Below, one piece after another: positions 7,791 to 16,057 of a stretch of DNA of 64,000 nt. Below the pieces are notes generated by a model. The model was not told the DNA's origin and made no database searches. It saw only the letters and a list, made by a program, of their open reading frames with translations. The stretch comes from Vallitalea maricola. GTDB lineage: Bacteria; Bacillota; Clostridia; Lachnospirales; Vallitaleaceae. The stretch covers positions 75,054 through 139,053 of the forward strand of contig NZ_BTPU01000005.1 of the NCBI RefSeq assembly GCF_036985595.1, given 5' to 3'. Numbering within the stretch: position 1 is the first letter of the stretch; the number at the start of each line of letters is the position of its first letter. The translations under genes and the position numbers were made by a program.

Positions 7791-8696
7791 ATGTCAAAAG
7801 AACAAATTCAACAATCTATCAATATGGTGAATGAATACTTAAAAGAAAATCAAATGAGCAAATCAGCATTTGCTAAGGCGATAAATGTATCGCCTGCAAC
7901 ACTTTCTTTATTTTTGAATGATGGGTATAAAGCACCTCATACAGTAATACCTAAGATTGAAGCTTATTTAAAGGTTCAGGAGCAAAAGCAAATAGCACCA
8001 CAAAGACCTGATTTCCAACCTACTCATGTGTCTAAAACTGTTATGGATGTTATTACATATTGTCATATTCAAGGGGTAATGGGTACTGCCTATGGTGATG
8101 CAGGTATTGGAAAGACAGAAGGAGCTAGAGAGTATTGCAGACAAAATACAGATGCAATTATGATAACAATTAGTCCTGTATTTGCTAATACTAAAGGTGT
8201 AAATGAATTACTTTGTGAAGAACTTAGAATTACAGATAAACGAACAAATATGGCTGCTTACATGTCCATAGTAAGGAAACTTAGAAATTCTAATAGAGTA
8301 GTTATTATTGATGAAGCACAGCATTTGACTATTAAGACATTAGAACATCTTCGTTCTATGATAGTAGATGATTCATGTTGTGGATTAGTATTGATAGGTA
8401 ATGAAATGATTTATAACAGAATGACAGGAAAACAAGAAGCACAACTAGCACAGTTATTCAGTCGAATAGCAATAAGGAAAAATGTACTTACAACTAGTGT
8501 TCAATTTGAAGATATGGTTAAACTATTTCCAACGCTTGGAGAAGAAGAACAAAAGTTTTTATATCGTATTTCACATTCTAGTAAATGGGGAGTACGTGGA
8601 GCAGTTAATCTATATCTTAATGCTGCAGGTAATGGAGACTTAACTATTGAAGGACTTGTGAGTATGGCGAAATTCATGGGAATTGGATTTAATTAG
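7791..8696 (+). CDS. MuB-type AAA+ transposition target-selection ATPase
   Basis: This 301-residue protein has an N-terminal helix-turn-helix (residues 10-60, with SKSAFAKAINVSPATLSLFL), an AAA+ core with Walker A GDAGIGKT (102-109) and Walker B VVIIDEAQ (DE at 174-175), and a C-terminal helical domain. Proteins of this family coat target DNA, activate the transposase and give target immunity. It directly follows the transposase gene as in Mu. Confidence 0.93.
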   Translation: MSKEQIQQSINMVNEYLKENQMSKSAFAKAINVSPATLSLFLNDGYKAPHTVIPKIEAYLKVQEQKQIAPQRPDFQPTHVSKTVMDVITYCHIQGVMGTAYGDAGIGKTEGAREYCRQNTDAIMITISPVFANTKGVNELLCEELRITDKRTNMAAYMSIVRKLRNSNRVVIIDEAQHLTIKTLEHLRSMIVDDSCCGLVLIGNEMIYNRMTGKQEAQLAQLFSRIAIRKNVLTTSVQFEDMVKLFPTLGEEEQKFLYRISHSSKWGVRGAVNLYLNAAGNGDLTIEGLVSMAKFMGIGFN

Positions 8697-8822
8697 ACAT
8701 AAAAAAAAGGCTTATAAAAGCCTAAAATATAATAACAACGAATTTAATTTTAACACGTTTTTAACAGCTTGTAAATAGCTTTTTAAAACGTGTTAAAGTG
8801 GAATAAAAAAGGAAGTGAAGTA
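8697..8822. other. Gap with hairpin and phased TTAA cluster
   Basis: AGGCTT/AAGCCT (8708-8723) is a small hairpin that has a T-run only on the minus strand. Beyond it, TTAA motifs are centred at 8745.5, 8751.5, 8762.5, 8784.5 and 8794.5. The outer sequences AACACGTTTT and AAAACGTGTT are inverted, so the segment can also form a long hairpin. It precedes the second block of early genes and may be a promoter-control region. Confidence 0.5.
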
Positions 8823-9212
8823 ATGGCTGCTAAAAGAAAATACAAAAGAATGACTATAAAAGAAAAGGAAGCAAATAAACGATTTCGTGCAGAAATGAGG
8901 GCAAAAGGAGTACTACCACCAGTAAAGCCAAGACTTAATAGAAGAAAATTTGCAAATGAAGTGAATAAGGAATTTGAAGATTTTTCTGTTTATGAGAATG
9001 CACTTTATATAACAGAAGCTATTGTATTCATGACGCCAAGTAATACAGGTATTAAAAAAGATATAGACTTACAAGAAATAGGTGTTTTAAAGATGATGAA
9101 AATAGCTATGGAAATAAAGAAATATAAGGAAAATCTAATAAAACAAGGTGAAACAAAATATAATCCAATGGATTTGTTTGAAGAAGTAGTTAATCCAATT
9201 TGTGATTTGTAA
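8823..9212 (+). CDS. Basic phage early protein, unknown
   Basis: I do not recognise this 129-residue protein. The first 55 residues are very basic (MAAKRKYKRMTIKEKEANKR and onward), as in nucleic-acid or ribosome-binding proteins; the rest is helical. ATG 8823 is preferred over an upstream ATG at 8790 because GGAAGTGAAG precedes it. It begins the small-gene early block. Confidence 0.6.
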   Translation: MAAKRKYKRMTIKEKEANKRFRAEMRAKGVLPPVKPRLNRRKFANEVNKEFEDFSVYENALYITEAIVFMTPSNTGIKKDIDLQEIGVLKMMKIAMEIKKYKENLIKQGETKYNPMDLFEEVVNPICDL

Positions 9213-9225
9213 GGGGGAAGAGCTT

Positions 9226-9447
9226 GTGAGATATAAAAAAAGAAAAAATAAGGATAAAGAAATTCTTAATATAATGCTTGATGCAATATTGCATAATTTG
9301 AATCTGCTACAAATAGAACTTTATAATCAATGCGATTGTGAAGGTGAAACAGATTCTCCATATTGTAAGGAATGTGCTAGTTATGAAGATTGTAATAAGA
9401 ATACAGTAATAAGAAAAAAACTTGAATCGCTAAAGGAAAGTATTTGA
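9226..9447 (+). CDS. Small cysteine-rich phage early protein
   Basis: GTG at 9226 follows AAGGGGG with good spacing and opens a 73-residue protein. After a basic N-terminus it has a cysteine cluster (CDC, CKEC, C) between residues 41 and 57 that could bind zinc. No family recognised; part of the early transcription unit. Confidence 0.55.
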   Translation: MRYKKRKNKDKEILNIMLDAILHNLNLLQIELYNQCDCEGETDSPYCKECASYEDCNKNTVIRKKLESLKESI

Positions 9448-9501
9448 GTAAATGGATTACCTTAGTACAAATAATAGATTGATTTTAGGATGTGTATATT
9501 A

Positions 9502-9774
9502 ATGAGTTTACTAGAAAAAGTTAAATCTATTCCAGTTGGTTCTAAAATTACTATAATAGCAAAAGGTCATTTTGGTAATGAGGTAACTGAAAAAGCAACT
9601 TATATGGGTAATCTAAGACAACATGGCTATATAACACCATGTAATGCATGGGCAGCTTATAAAGGTGAAGGGGATACGCCTTGTTACAAAATAGATTATA
9701 GACCATATAAAAAGCATACAGTATATACAAGTGCTATTGATTGGACAATCAAAGATATAAAAGTAGGTTGGTAA
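9502..9774 (+). CDS. Small phage early protein, unknown
   Basis: This 90-residue hypothetical protein has alternating beta-strand-like segments (VGSKITIIAKGHFGNEV, ATYMGNLRQHGYI) suggesting a small beta-barrel. ATG 9502 is preferred over a GTG at 9490 because an AGGA lies upstream. Function unknown. Confidence 0.55.
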   Translation: MSLLEKVKSIPVGSKITIIAKGHFGNEVTEKATYMGNLRQHGYITPCNAWAAYKGEGDTPCYKIDYRPYKKHTVYTSAIDWTIKDIKVGW

Positions 9775-9798
9775 AAAAATATAAATGGAGTGATACAT

Positions 9799-10047
9799 AT
9801 GATAGAGAATAGGTTCTGTTACAAAGTATTAAAAGAAGCAGGATTAGCTTATGATTCTGTTACAGGTGAAAAGGAATGTGCTTACATTGAAATTAAGCTA
9901 ACAACTAAATACAGAAAATTAATTGGTGACAAGTACGACGAACTACATGATAAAGCTAAGAAAGGAATAGCCAACAAACTAAATATTGACGTTTCCATGT
10001 TAATACCAATAAGTGAACAAGAGTATGATGAAAATGCTGAAGGATAA
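9799..10047 (+). CDS. Small phage early protein, unknown
   Basis: This 82-residue acidic protein has a predicted beta segment (AYIEIKLTTKYRKLI) and an amphipathic helix. ATG 9799 is chosen because GGAGTG precedes it at 9786-9791. No function recognised. Confidence 0.55.
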   Translation: MIENRFCYKVLKEAGLAYDSVTGEKECAYIEIKLTTKYRKLIGDKYDELHDKAKKGIANKLNIDVSMLIPISEQEYDENAEG

Positions 10048-10082
10048 ATTAATATGATTAAAAATAGGAAAGGGTTGATATT

Positions 10083-10268
10083 ATGTTAGCTTATTACGAC
10101 AAAGTGGATAAAGAACCAAAATGTTTATTAAGAAATGGTGAAAGAGCAGATATATTATATTTTCTCTTGGAGCTTCAAAAAAGTAAAAACAATTTAAATG
10201 ATACTGATAAAAAAATATTAGATGAAACAATTACAGAGATAAAAAAGACTTATAAAAAAGTCGGATAG
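10083..10268 (+). CDS. Small phage early protein, unknown
   Basis: A 61-residue protein, mostly helical and lysine-rich, with a good ribosome site (AGGAAAGGG). No family recognised. Confidence 0.5.
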   Translation: MLAYYDKVDKEPKCLLRNGERADILYFLLELQKSKNNLNDTDKKILDETITEIKKTYKKVG

Positions 10269-10281
10269 GAGATACGATACT

Positions 10282-10494
10282 ATGAATATTAAAAAAGGAA
10301 CTAGAACAGTAAAAGGAAAACCAGTATTTCAATACAATAAACCTCTTAATGCTTTTACAGATGCAGAACTAACAAAAGAACTTGCTAAGAGACATAATGT
10401 AACATGCTACAGGACTCATAATACATACAGTGTTAAAGCTAATGGTAAAAGGACAACAGGAAATGGTAAAGCAGTTATTTTGGTTGTTAGATAG
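10282..10494 (+). CDS. Small basic phage early protein
   Basis: This 70-residue very basic protein (many K, R, T; ends VILVV) begins 13 bases after the previous gene. It could bind nucleic acid, but no motif is diagnostic. Confidence 0.5.
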   Translation: MNIKKGTRTVKGKPVFQYNKPLNAFTDAELTKELAKRHNVTCYRTHNTYSVKANGKRTTGNGKAVILVVR

Positions 10495-10508
10495 GAAAGG
10501 GTGATTTA

Positions 10509-10988
10509 ATGGAAGTTAAATATATATGTATGCCATTAGCAAGTAATGTTCCACAACCTGGTAGTAAAGATTGGATACTCACAAAATGCCCTTCATGTGG
10601 TGAGAAATGTTGGGAGATTCCATTGGGTAGACAAATTAAAGAACAACAGAAAGATAGTAATGATTGTTACTATATGTTTGTTTGTACTAAATGTGCACTT
10701 AAGAATATACAACAAATGCAAAAAGTATTAAAAGATAAATGTAAAGAAAAAGATTGCAAGAAATGTATTTTAGAAAGCTATACAGATTATAAGGATATAG
10801 AAAAAGTGATTCAGGATGGACAAAGATTAAAAGTAGTTGGATTCCTTTCAGATATTCCTGATTATGAAATAAGAGTTATCTATAAAGATAAAAGAATCCT
10901 ATGCATAAATGAAAAAGCTTGTGATTACTTATGCAATGTTATATGTGACCAAATTATTGAATTGATAAATGATGATAAGAAAGGGTGA
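10509..10988 (+). CDS. Phage early protein with zinc-ribbon-like cysteines
   Basis: This 159-residue protein has CPSC-GEKC near residues 28-35, CTKC near 60, and C-x-x-x-x-C-x-x-C near 74-88, suggesting two zinc-binding sites. The C-terminal part is mixed alpha/beta. I cannot assign a function. It overlaps nothing and is four bases from the AbrB-like gene. Confidence 0.6.
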   Translation: MEVKYICMPLASNVPQPGSKDWILTKCPSCGEKCWEIPLGRQIKEQQKDSNDCYYMFVCTKCALKNIQQMQKVLKDKCKEKDCKKCILESYTDYKDIEKVIQDGQRLKVVGFLSDIPDYEIRVIYKDKRILCINEKACDYLCNVICDQIIELINDDKKG

Positions 10989-10992
10989 TTAG

Positions 10993-11280
10993 ATGTTGAC
11001 ACAAGGAACATTCAGAACAGTATCAAAAAGTGGAGCAATAACGATTCCTGCTAAATTAAGAAGGGAATACGGTATACAATCAGGTGATGGCTACGAATTA
11101 TTTGTTGAAGGTAAAAACATTATATTAAAGCCTTATCTACCACGCTGTATCTTTTGTGGAAAGCAGGAAAATGTTAAGAATTACAAAGGTAAATATGTTT
11201 GTCAAAATTGCCATGATGCTATCAGTGAAGCATTAGGCAAAGAACCAATAGCAGAACAACAAAGGAGTGTAGAGAAATGA
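10993..11280 (+). CDS. AbrB/SpoVT-type DNA-binding protein with zinc ribbon
   Basis: This 95-residue protein begins with a SpoVT-AbrB swapped-hairpin domain (TVSKSGAITIPAKLRREYGI, GDGYELFVEGKNIIL, residues 8-48), then a CIFC...CQNC zinc ribbon (about 52-76). Such proteins are dimeric transition-state regulators. Within a phage early operon it may regulate phage or host promoters. It overlaps the next gene by four bases. Confidence 0.8.
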   Translation: MLTQGTFRTVSKSGAITIPAKLRREYGIQSGDGYELFVEGKNIILKPYLPRCIFCGKQENVKNYKGKYVCQNCHDAISEALGKEPIAEQQRSVEK

Positions 11281-11945
11281 ATCAGGATTATAATACCATG
11301 CGTATTGACAAATTAGTAGATGAATTTACTAAACAGCACAAGGCACAATCAGAAGCAAAAAAAGAAATGGAGACTATCAAGGCAGAATTACAGAAACGAG
11401 GACTACAACAACTTGAAGATAAAAATCTTAAAACTATCCAGTTCTGGGGAAACAATAATAATTATGCTCTTGTTCAAAAAACAGAAGATGTGGAAATGCA
11501 GGACTATATCACCCTTTCAGGATTACTTAAAAATGTGACATCAAACTGTATAACCAAAACACAGGAAATTGATTATAAATTTGACAAGAAATTCAAGGAA
11601 GGTATAACAGCAGTATTCACCAAAAATTACGAAACTAGAGACTTAGAAGATATACTGAAAGAAATGAAAATGAACAACACACAGATAGAACTTGCCAAGA
11701 AGAAATTAAAAGGTACTTGGATAAAAGACAAAGAGTTTCTTGAAAGTGTTGGAGTGGATGAAGAAGTTAAGAATGATATTGAAGTATATTTATACTTTAT
11801 ACATCAATCAATGAATTATAGGAAGCTTGTAGAAATTCTTACAGCTGCAGGATATGACAAAGAAGAAATACCACTTCTTATAACTAAGCTTAAAAAGACT
11901 ATCCTAGTCAAAGAAAATACAAGAATTGGTTGCTCTTACAAGTAG
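11277..11945 (+). CDS. Phage early protein, coiled-coil N-terminus, unknown
   Basis: This 222-residue protein opens with a charged coiled-coil (about residues 10-45), followed by a mixed region. I do not recognise the family. Its place before the GemA-like gene is where Mu-like phages carry accessory genes such as Gam; the sequence gives no convincing Gam match. The start overlaps the AbrB gene (ATGA). Confidence 0.6.
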   Translation: MNQDYNTMRIDKLVDEFTKQHKAQSEAKKEMETIKAELQKRGLQQLEDKNLKTIQFWGNNNNYALVQKTEDVEMQDYITLSGLLKNVTSNCITKTQEIDYKFDKKFKEGITAVFTKNYETRDLEDILKEMKMNNTQIELAKKKLKGTWIKDKEFLESVGVDEEVKNDIEVYLYFIHQSMNYRKLVEILTAAGYDKEEIPLLITKLKKTILVKENTRIGCSYK

Positions 11946-11953
11946 GTGTTATG

Positions 11954-12394
11954 ATGAAAAAATCAGAAACATGGAAAACCAACAATCGTAAGATATGGGC
12001 GAATGCAGGGGAAAAAGGACTTAATATTACTAAAGATGAATTACATGGTATCGTCGAAGGTCTTACTGGTAAAGATAGTATTGGAGAACTAACCATCAAG
12101 GAACAGCAAACAGTAATAAAAGATTTATATAGACGTCAGGGGAAGACTTATTATTACCCTAGAACTTCTTATCAAAGTAATAAAATGACCCAGGACGAAT
12201 ATATCATGAAACTAACTAGACAGCTTGGATGGATAACAGATGAAAATAAAATTGATATGAAACGTCTCAATGGTTTCATCAAGAAAAGAATCAATATTCA
12301 AGTAGATCATCTGAAATGGTTAAACACAAGACAAAAAAGCAAGGTGATTGAAGGATTGAAAAGTATGGTAAAAAGGAAAGCGAAGGTGACCTAA
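11954..12394 (+). CDS. GemA-like regulatory protein (Mu Gp16/DUF1018)
   Basis: The 146-residue protein matches the Mu GemA/DUF1018 layout: an N-terminal helical segment ending in LHGIVEGLTGKDSIGELTIKEQ, a basic linker (DLYRRQGKTYYYP), and a C-terminal helical part with LTRQLGWITDENKI. GemA in Mu modulates host gene expression and DNA topology. ATG 11954 is favoured by spacing from AGGTG over the adjacent ATG 11951. It is one of the strongest Mu-specific markers here. Confidence 0.8.
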   Translation: MKKSETWKTNNRKIWANAGEKGLNITKDELHGIVEGLTGKDSIGELTIKEQQTVIKDLYRRQGKTYYYPRTSYQSNKMTQDEYIMKLTRQLGWITDENKIDMKRLNGFIKKRINIQVDHLKWLNTRQKSKVIEGLKSMVKRKAKVT

Positions 12395-12795
12395 TGAAAC
12401 TGATATGTCCTCATTGTGGTAAAGAATTTGATTATAAACCCAAGAAAAGAAAAACTAAAACATTTGATATTGATTCAAAGGAATATGAATTAGCACTGTA
12501 TCTTAAAAACAGTATTCTAGGAAGTAATCCATATGCGAAAGTACCCAGTGATTTGAATAAGTGGGCTATTGGATTTGACAGACTTCTTAGACTGGATAAT
12601 AGACAGGTGGAAGCGACAAAAGAAATTATAGCATATGCACATAGTAATAACTTTTGGCAGGGTAACATTCTTAGTCCAGAAGCAGTAAGACGTAATTATG
12701 ATAAGTTAACTATACAGATGAATAATAGTAAAAAGCCTAAACAGGGAAACAGTAACTTTAATAACATGGTCGATACATTGCAGAACTGGGGGTAA
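12394..12795 (+). CDS. Phage replication-type protein with N-terminal zinc motif
   Basis: This 133-residue protein starts with CPHC (residues 5-8), then a domain resembling the C-terminal part of phage replisome-organiser proteins (FDRLLRLDNRQVEATKEI, AHSNNFWQGNILSPEAVRRNYDKL). Such domains usually recruit the host helicase or primase. It overlaps the GemA-like gene by one base and precedes a helicase-loader-like gene, which supports a replication role. Confidence 0.65.
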   Translation: MKLICPHCGKEFDYKPKKRKTKTFDIDSKEYELALYLKNSILGSNPYAKVPSDLNKWAIGFDRLLRLDNRQVEATKEIIAYAHSNNFWQGNILSPEAVRRNYDKLTIQMNNSKKPKQGNSNFNNMVDTLQNWG

Positions 12796-12800
12796 TAATC

Positions 12801-13313
12801 TTGGATAAACCAGAATTTAAAAAGATTATAGCAGGTATTTCAGCATTTTACAGCACTTTTAAATTGACTACAAAACAGTTAGATGCATGGTATGAAAATG
12901 TTAAAGATTTAGATTACAGATTGGTAAGTATCGGTCTTAACAAATACATACAAACACAAAGCTTTCCACCAACAGTAGCAGACATTAGAAAGATGGTTTG
13001 TTTAAATGAATTACAAACTGCTGATGAACTAGTTGCTATTATGTATGATGCTGTAAATAAGTTTGGTATGTATAGATCAGGTGAAGGACTTGAATACATA
13101 AGAAAACATAGTGATACAGCTTATAAAATTGTTAAGAACTATGGGTATAGAAACTTATGCATTCATAACCCAGAGTATGTAAAAGGGCATCTTATTAAAT
13201 TTATTAATGAGAATAAAGCAAATATTATCGGTGATGCATTACTGACAACAAGTCTAAAGACAAAAATAGGAGCAATAAAAGGTAATGCCAACCAAAAGTA
13301 TTTAACAACATAG
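12801..13313 (+). CDS. Helicase-loader-like protein (G39P-type)
   Basis: A TTG start after GGGGG opens a 170-residue protein. Its N-terminal 75 residues (FYSTFKLTTKQLDAWYENVK, DLDYRLVSIGLNKYI, FPPTVADIR) match the loader/inhibitor domain of phage SPP1 G39P-type proteins, which deliver the replicative helicase. Mu uses host PriA-dependent restart for this step, so a phage loader in a transposing phage is notable. Confidence 0.65.
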   Translation: MDKPEFKKIIAGISAFYSTFKLTTKQLDAWYENVKDLDYRLVSIGLNKYIQTQSFPPTVADIRKMVCLNELQTADELVAIMYDAVNKFGMYRSGEGLEYIRKHSDTAYKIVKNYGYRNLCIHNPEYVKGHLIKFINENKANIIGDALLTTSLKTKIGAIKGNANQKYLTT

Positions 13314-13354
13314 AGGAACAGCAAAGTTAAATATATATAAAGCAGGTGTTTAAC

Positions 13355-13660
13355 ATGAACAACTGGACGAACGATATCACTATACAAGATTTAGACGAAA
13401 AAAACAAAGAATTGGCTGAAATAATAGGACTTGATAATCTGCTAGAATTATGCAAAATATATGGTGGGGATTCTATATATGTTAACAAACTGGATGAACT
13501 ACTTAAAGTTGTAAGAGACAGAAAAATAAAAAAAGAATACAATCGGTACAATCTAAAAGAAGTTGCTAAAAAATATAATTTGACAACTAAACGGATAAAG
13601 CAAATTGTAAGTGACAATTCAATTAAACAACAATTATCATTATTCGATTTAAACATATAG
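13355..13660 (+). CDS. Mor-family middle/late transcription activator
   Basis: The 101-residue protein fits the Mor/C family: an N-terminal dimerisation part (LAEIIGLDNLLELCKIYGGDSIYV) and a C-terminal helix-turn-helix (YNRYNLKEVAKKYNLTTKRI, residues 60-80). In Mu, Mor binds a dyad just upstream of RNA polymerase and activates a promoter lacking a -35 box. ATG 13355 follows AGGTG. It is the last gene before the lysis and head genes, as in Mu. Confidence 0.88.
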   Translation: MNNWTNDITIQDLDEKNKELAEIIGLDNLLELCKIYGGDSIYVNKLDELLKVVRDRKIKKEYNRYNLKEVAKKYNLTTKRIKQIVSDNSIKQQLSLFDLNI

Positions 13661-13665
13661 TGGAA

Positions 13666-13705
13666 AAGAATTACTAAAAGTTTTTCTTAACAGCCCTATT
13701 ATATA
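13666..13705 (+). promoter_or_regulatory. Putative Mor-dependent promoter
   Basis: A -10-like TATTATATAT lies at 13697-13705 with no -35 box at the usual distance. AAGAA (13666-13670) and TTCTT (13684-13688) form a dyad upstream, the arrangement expected for Mor activation. Weak by sequence alone. Confidence 0.35.
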
Positions 13706-13715
13706 TTGAAGTAAA

Positions 13716-13749
13716 ATATCAGTAGATTAAGTTCTGCTGATATTTTTTT
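13716..13749 (+). terminator. Terminator between mor and the late genes
   Basis: ATATCAGTAG (13716-13725) pairs with CTGCTGATAT (13734-13743, one G-U pair) and is followed by a seven-T run. It should stop the early transcript before the late genes. Confidence 0.75.
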
Positions 13750-13778
13750 ATTGGCAAAAAAGAGAGGAGTCAAAGGAT

Positions 13779-14228
13779 ATGGAACAGATTCAAGAAACTA
13801 TAACAAACTTAGGCATTACTATTGTAATAGGTATTATATCATTAATTGGTGCTTATGCTGTAAAATTCATTACCCAATTAACAGCAAAGGCAAAGGAGCA
13901 GACAGCACTGATTAAGAATGATAACATGACTTTCTTAATACGAGAAGCAATGGAGCGTATTAATCAAGTATCTAAAACGGTAGTAACATCAATTGAACAA
14001 ACTACAGCCAAAGAATTAAGAGAAATGGTAAAAGATGGTGAAATCGAAAAAGAAGAAATTGAAAAACTTGGACAGAAAGCTTTTGATGAAGTTGTAAATG
14101 TATGTAACAACGAAAAGCAATATTTATCAAAGTGGATTACTAACGTAGATGGTTATATACAGAATGTTATAGAACAAAAAGTATTCGAGTTAAAACAAGA
14201 GACCAAGCCTGAACAAGGGTTGATGTAA
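13779..14228 (+). CDS. Phage holin (LL-H type)
   Basis: The 149-residue protein has one N-terminal transmembrane segment (TIVIGIISLIGAYAVKFI, residues 14-31) and a long charged helical C-terminus, the architecture of LL-H-type holins of Gram-positive phages. It would permeabilise the membrane at lysis. The endolysin candidate is about 20 kb away at 34409, so the lysis genes are not adjacent. Confidence 0.7.
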   Translation: MEQIQETITNLGITIVIGIISLIGAYAVKFITQLTAKAKEQTALIKNDNMTFLIREAMERINQVSKTVVTSIEQTTAKELREMVKDGEIEKEEIEKLGQKAFDEVVNVCNNEKQYLSKWITNVDGYIQNVIEQKVFELKQETKPEQGLM

Positions 14229-14229
14229 G

Positions 14230-14700
14230 ATGGAGAAATACATATTTGATGTAATTATGGTAGTAGTTGGTTTACTTGTATCAGGTAACACTTACTTCAT
14301 GAAGAGGACACTTAACAACTTTGAAAAGAAACAGGGCAACAATTCAAACAAGATTGAGGAACTAGAAGGAAACTTTAATAATTATAAGCTTAACAACAAT
14401 AAGGAGACAGAAGAGGGCTTCAAAAAACTTATTGACACCATAAATTCTAAAATGGATATGGTACAAAAAGAAATCACAGCCAAGATAGACACCATAGAAT
14501 CTAAAAATGAAAATCAGGTCAGAAGATTACAAGAGCAGCAGGAGAAGCTTTCAAAAGAAATTTATACATTCCGTGAACATGTGGCAAGAAATTACACCAA
14601 GCAGGAAGATTTTAGTAGTGAGACCAGAGACATAAATAAGAAACTTGACAGCGTATATGGTGTAGTGAAAAACATAGAGGGATTCTTGCAAAAGAAATAA
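14230..14700 (+). CDS. Membrane-anchored coiled-coil phage protein
   Basis: One N-terminal membrane segment (residues 5-23) is followed by about 130 residues of charged coiled-coil in this 156-residue protein. It starts one base after the holin stop, so it is probably a lysis accessory protein, similar in shape to XhlA-like proteins. No family match was recognised. Confidence 0.55.
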   Translation: MEKYIFDVIMVVVGLLVSGNTYFMKRTLNNFEKKQGNNSNKIEELEGNFNNYKLNNNKETEEGFKKLIDTINSKMDMVQKEITAKIDTIESKNENQVRRLQEQQEKLSKEIYTFREHVARNYTKQEDFSSETRDINKKLDSVYGVVKNIEGFLQKK

Positions 14701-14718
14701 TAGAAGGGAGTACTAAAT

Positions 14719-15012
14719 ATGCATAACATTGATGTAAGGACTAAGCAGGTATTTAGGGGCGAAGTTTTGAAAGAGCTTGATAAGTACCAGGGCGATTTTG
14801 TAAAGATTAATGTAATTAAAAAGTCATTCAGTCCAACAGAGGGATTGCCAATGAGTAAGTTTAAATCTGTTTTAAACTACTTGAATGACAAAGGTTATAT
14901 TGAATGGAATAAAAAAGACTTAACTAATACAGATGATGACCTTCTTAGAATAACTGCAAGGGGACAGGATATAGTTGACGGATTAGAAAGTGACCTAGGG
15001 ATAATCATATAA
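14719..15012 (+). CDS. Winged-helix phage protein
   Basis: The 97-residue protein looks like a winged helix: helix GEVLKELDKYQG, a recognition helix PMSKFKSVLNYLNDKGYIEW, then a wing ending in LLRITARGQDIVDGL. The last segment matches the typical ending of wHTH regulators. It is paired with a second winged-helix gene downstream, between the lysis and packaging genes. Confidence 0.55.
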   Translation: MHNIDVRTKQVFRGEVLKELDKYQGDFVKINVIKKSFSPTEGLPMSKFKSVLNYLNDKGYIEWNKKDLTNTDDDLLRITARGQDIVDGLESDLGIII

Positions 15013-15034
15013 GAAAAATAAGGTGGTGGAATTT

Positions 15035-15307
15035 ATGAAAGATGTAATAGCAAAAGAAAGAAGAGATACCATATTAGAAATACTTCAAGCAAACAGTCCT
15101 CATGGTGTTGGAGAAAAAGTTATTACAAGTCTAGTTAATGAAGCAGGTTATGAAATGGATAATAAAACCGTTATCCAAGATATCTTCTACTTGAAAGACA
15201 AAGGATTTATAGCAACCAGTGAAGTAAAAAATAGTCAGTATGGTATGAAACGCTACATATCCAATATAACAGCCAAAGGTATTGACTATTTGGAAGGTGT
15301 TAGGTAA
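15035..15307 (+). CDS. Second winged-helix phage protein
   Basis: This 90-residue protein has DTILEILQANSPHGVGEKVI, DNKTVIQDIFYLKDKGFI and a wing plus NITAKGIDYLEGV, again a winged-helix plan and probably a distant paralogue of its neighbour. ATG 15035 is chosen over an in-frame GTG because AAGGTGG precedes it. It overlaps the Gp27-like gene by one base. Regulator or packaging DNA-binding roles are both possible. Confidence 0.55.
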   Translation: MKDVIAKERRDTILEILQANSPHGVGEKVITSLVNEAGYEMDNKTVIQDIFYLKDKGFIATSEVKNSQYGMKRYISNITAKGIDYLEGVR

Positions 15308-15903
15308 TGGGTAAAAGAGGAACAAGACACACTTTTGAAACCTATCCCGAAGAGCTGCAGCAGGCTATTGATGTGAAACTGAAAAAAGGTATTCCTTATA
15401 AGGACATAGTGAATTGGATCAACAACATGGAAGAAGTAAAAGAAGGAGAAATAAAAGGTACATCTATAGCAGGTGTCCACAGATATGCTAAGAACTTCAA
15501 AGAGCGACTAGAACATTCTAAGAAAATAAGGGAGCAGGTAAAAGCTGTCTTACAGGAAACAAAAGATAATCCTGATACTGATATGGTGGAAGCAGCTAAC
15601 AAGATAGCCATTGAAATGGTTGTTGAGAGACTGATGAACGCCAACATGGGAGAACTGGAAAGTGAAAGTGTACTAGATGTCATTGGAGCAGTAACCAAGT
15701 TACAGCGTTCTGCAGTAGGAAACGAAAAACTCAAAATACAATTTATGAAGTATAAGGCAGATATTGAGAACAAGCGTAAAAAAGCATTAGAAGAATTTAC
15801 AACAAGACTTTATGACGAACTAGAAAGTAAGTACCCAGAGCTTTATCAAAAGCTGATAATTATTGCAAGCGAGACATTTGAAAAAATAGAACTAGAAATG
15901 TAA
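15307..15903 (+). CDS. Gp27-like small terminase subunit (DUF3486)
   Basis: The 198-residue protein matches Mu Gp27/DUF3486 in size and content: an N-terminal helix-turn-helix-like region (LPEELQQAIDVK-type segment, PYKDIVNWIN, IKGTSIAGVHRYAKNF) and a long helical C-terminus. It is expected to recognise the phage left end and feed the large terminase for headful packaging. The large terminase follows after a 154-bp gap. Confidence 0.8.
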   Translation: MGKRGTRHTFETYPEELQQAIDVKLKKGIPYKDIVNWINNMEEVKEGEIKGTSIAGVHRYAKNFKERLEHSKKIREQVKAVLQETKDNPDTDMVEAANKIAIEMVVERLMNANMGELESESVLDVIGAVTKLQRSAVGNEKLKIQFMKYKADIENKRKKALEEFTTRLYDELESKYPELYQKLIIIASETFEKIELEM

Positions 15904-16057
15904 CTGGATATCCTTTATTTAGAATTAATTTTTGAAGCCGTATAATGCCTTTTATTTTAGATTTTAGATGCAACCTACCAAATATACACTAGAAGAAAGT
16001 TAAAAAGTTTTAAAAGGTGTTTAAAAACAATTAAAAGGTATATGAAAAGGTGACAAC
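15904..16057. promoter_or_regulatory. Gap before terminase with phased TTAA motifs
   Basis: TTAA motifs are centred at 16001.5, 16011.5, 16022.5 and 16032.5, that is every 10-11 bp, immediately before the large terminase start. A TATAAT also occurs at about 15940. This may be an operator or promoter for the head operon. Confidence 0.45.

Noticed and set aside
11277..11945. Gam-like host nuclease inhibitor
   Set aside because: Position is suitable and there is a coiled coil, but I see no convincing Gam sequence pattern.
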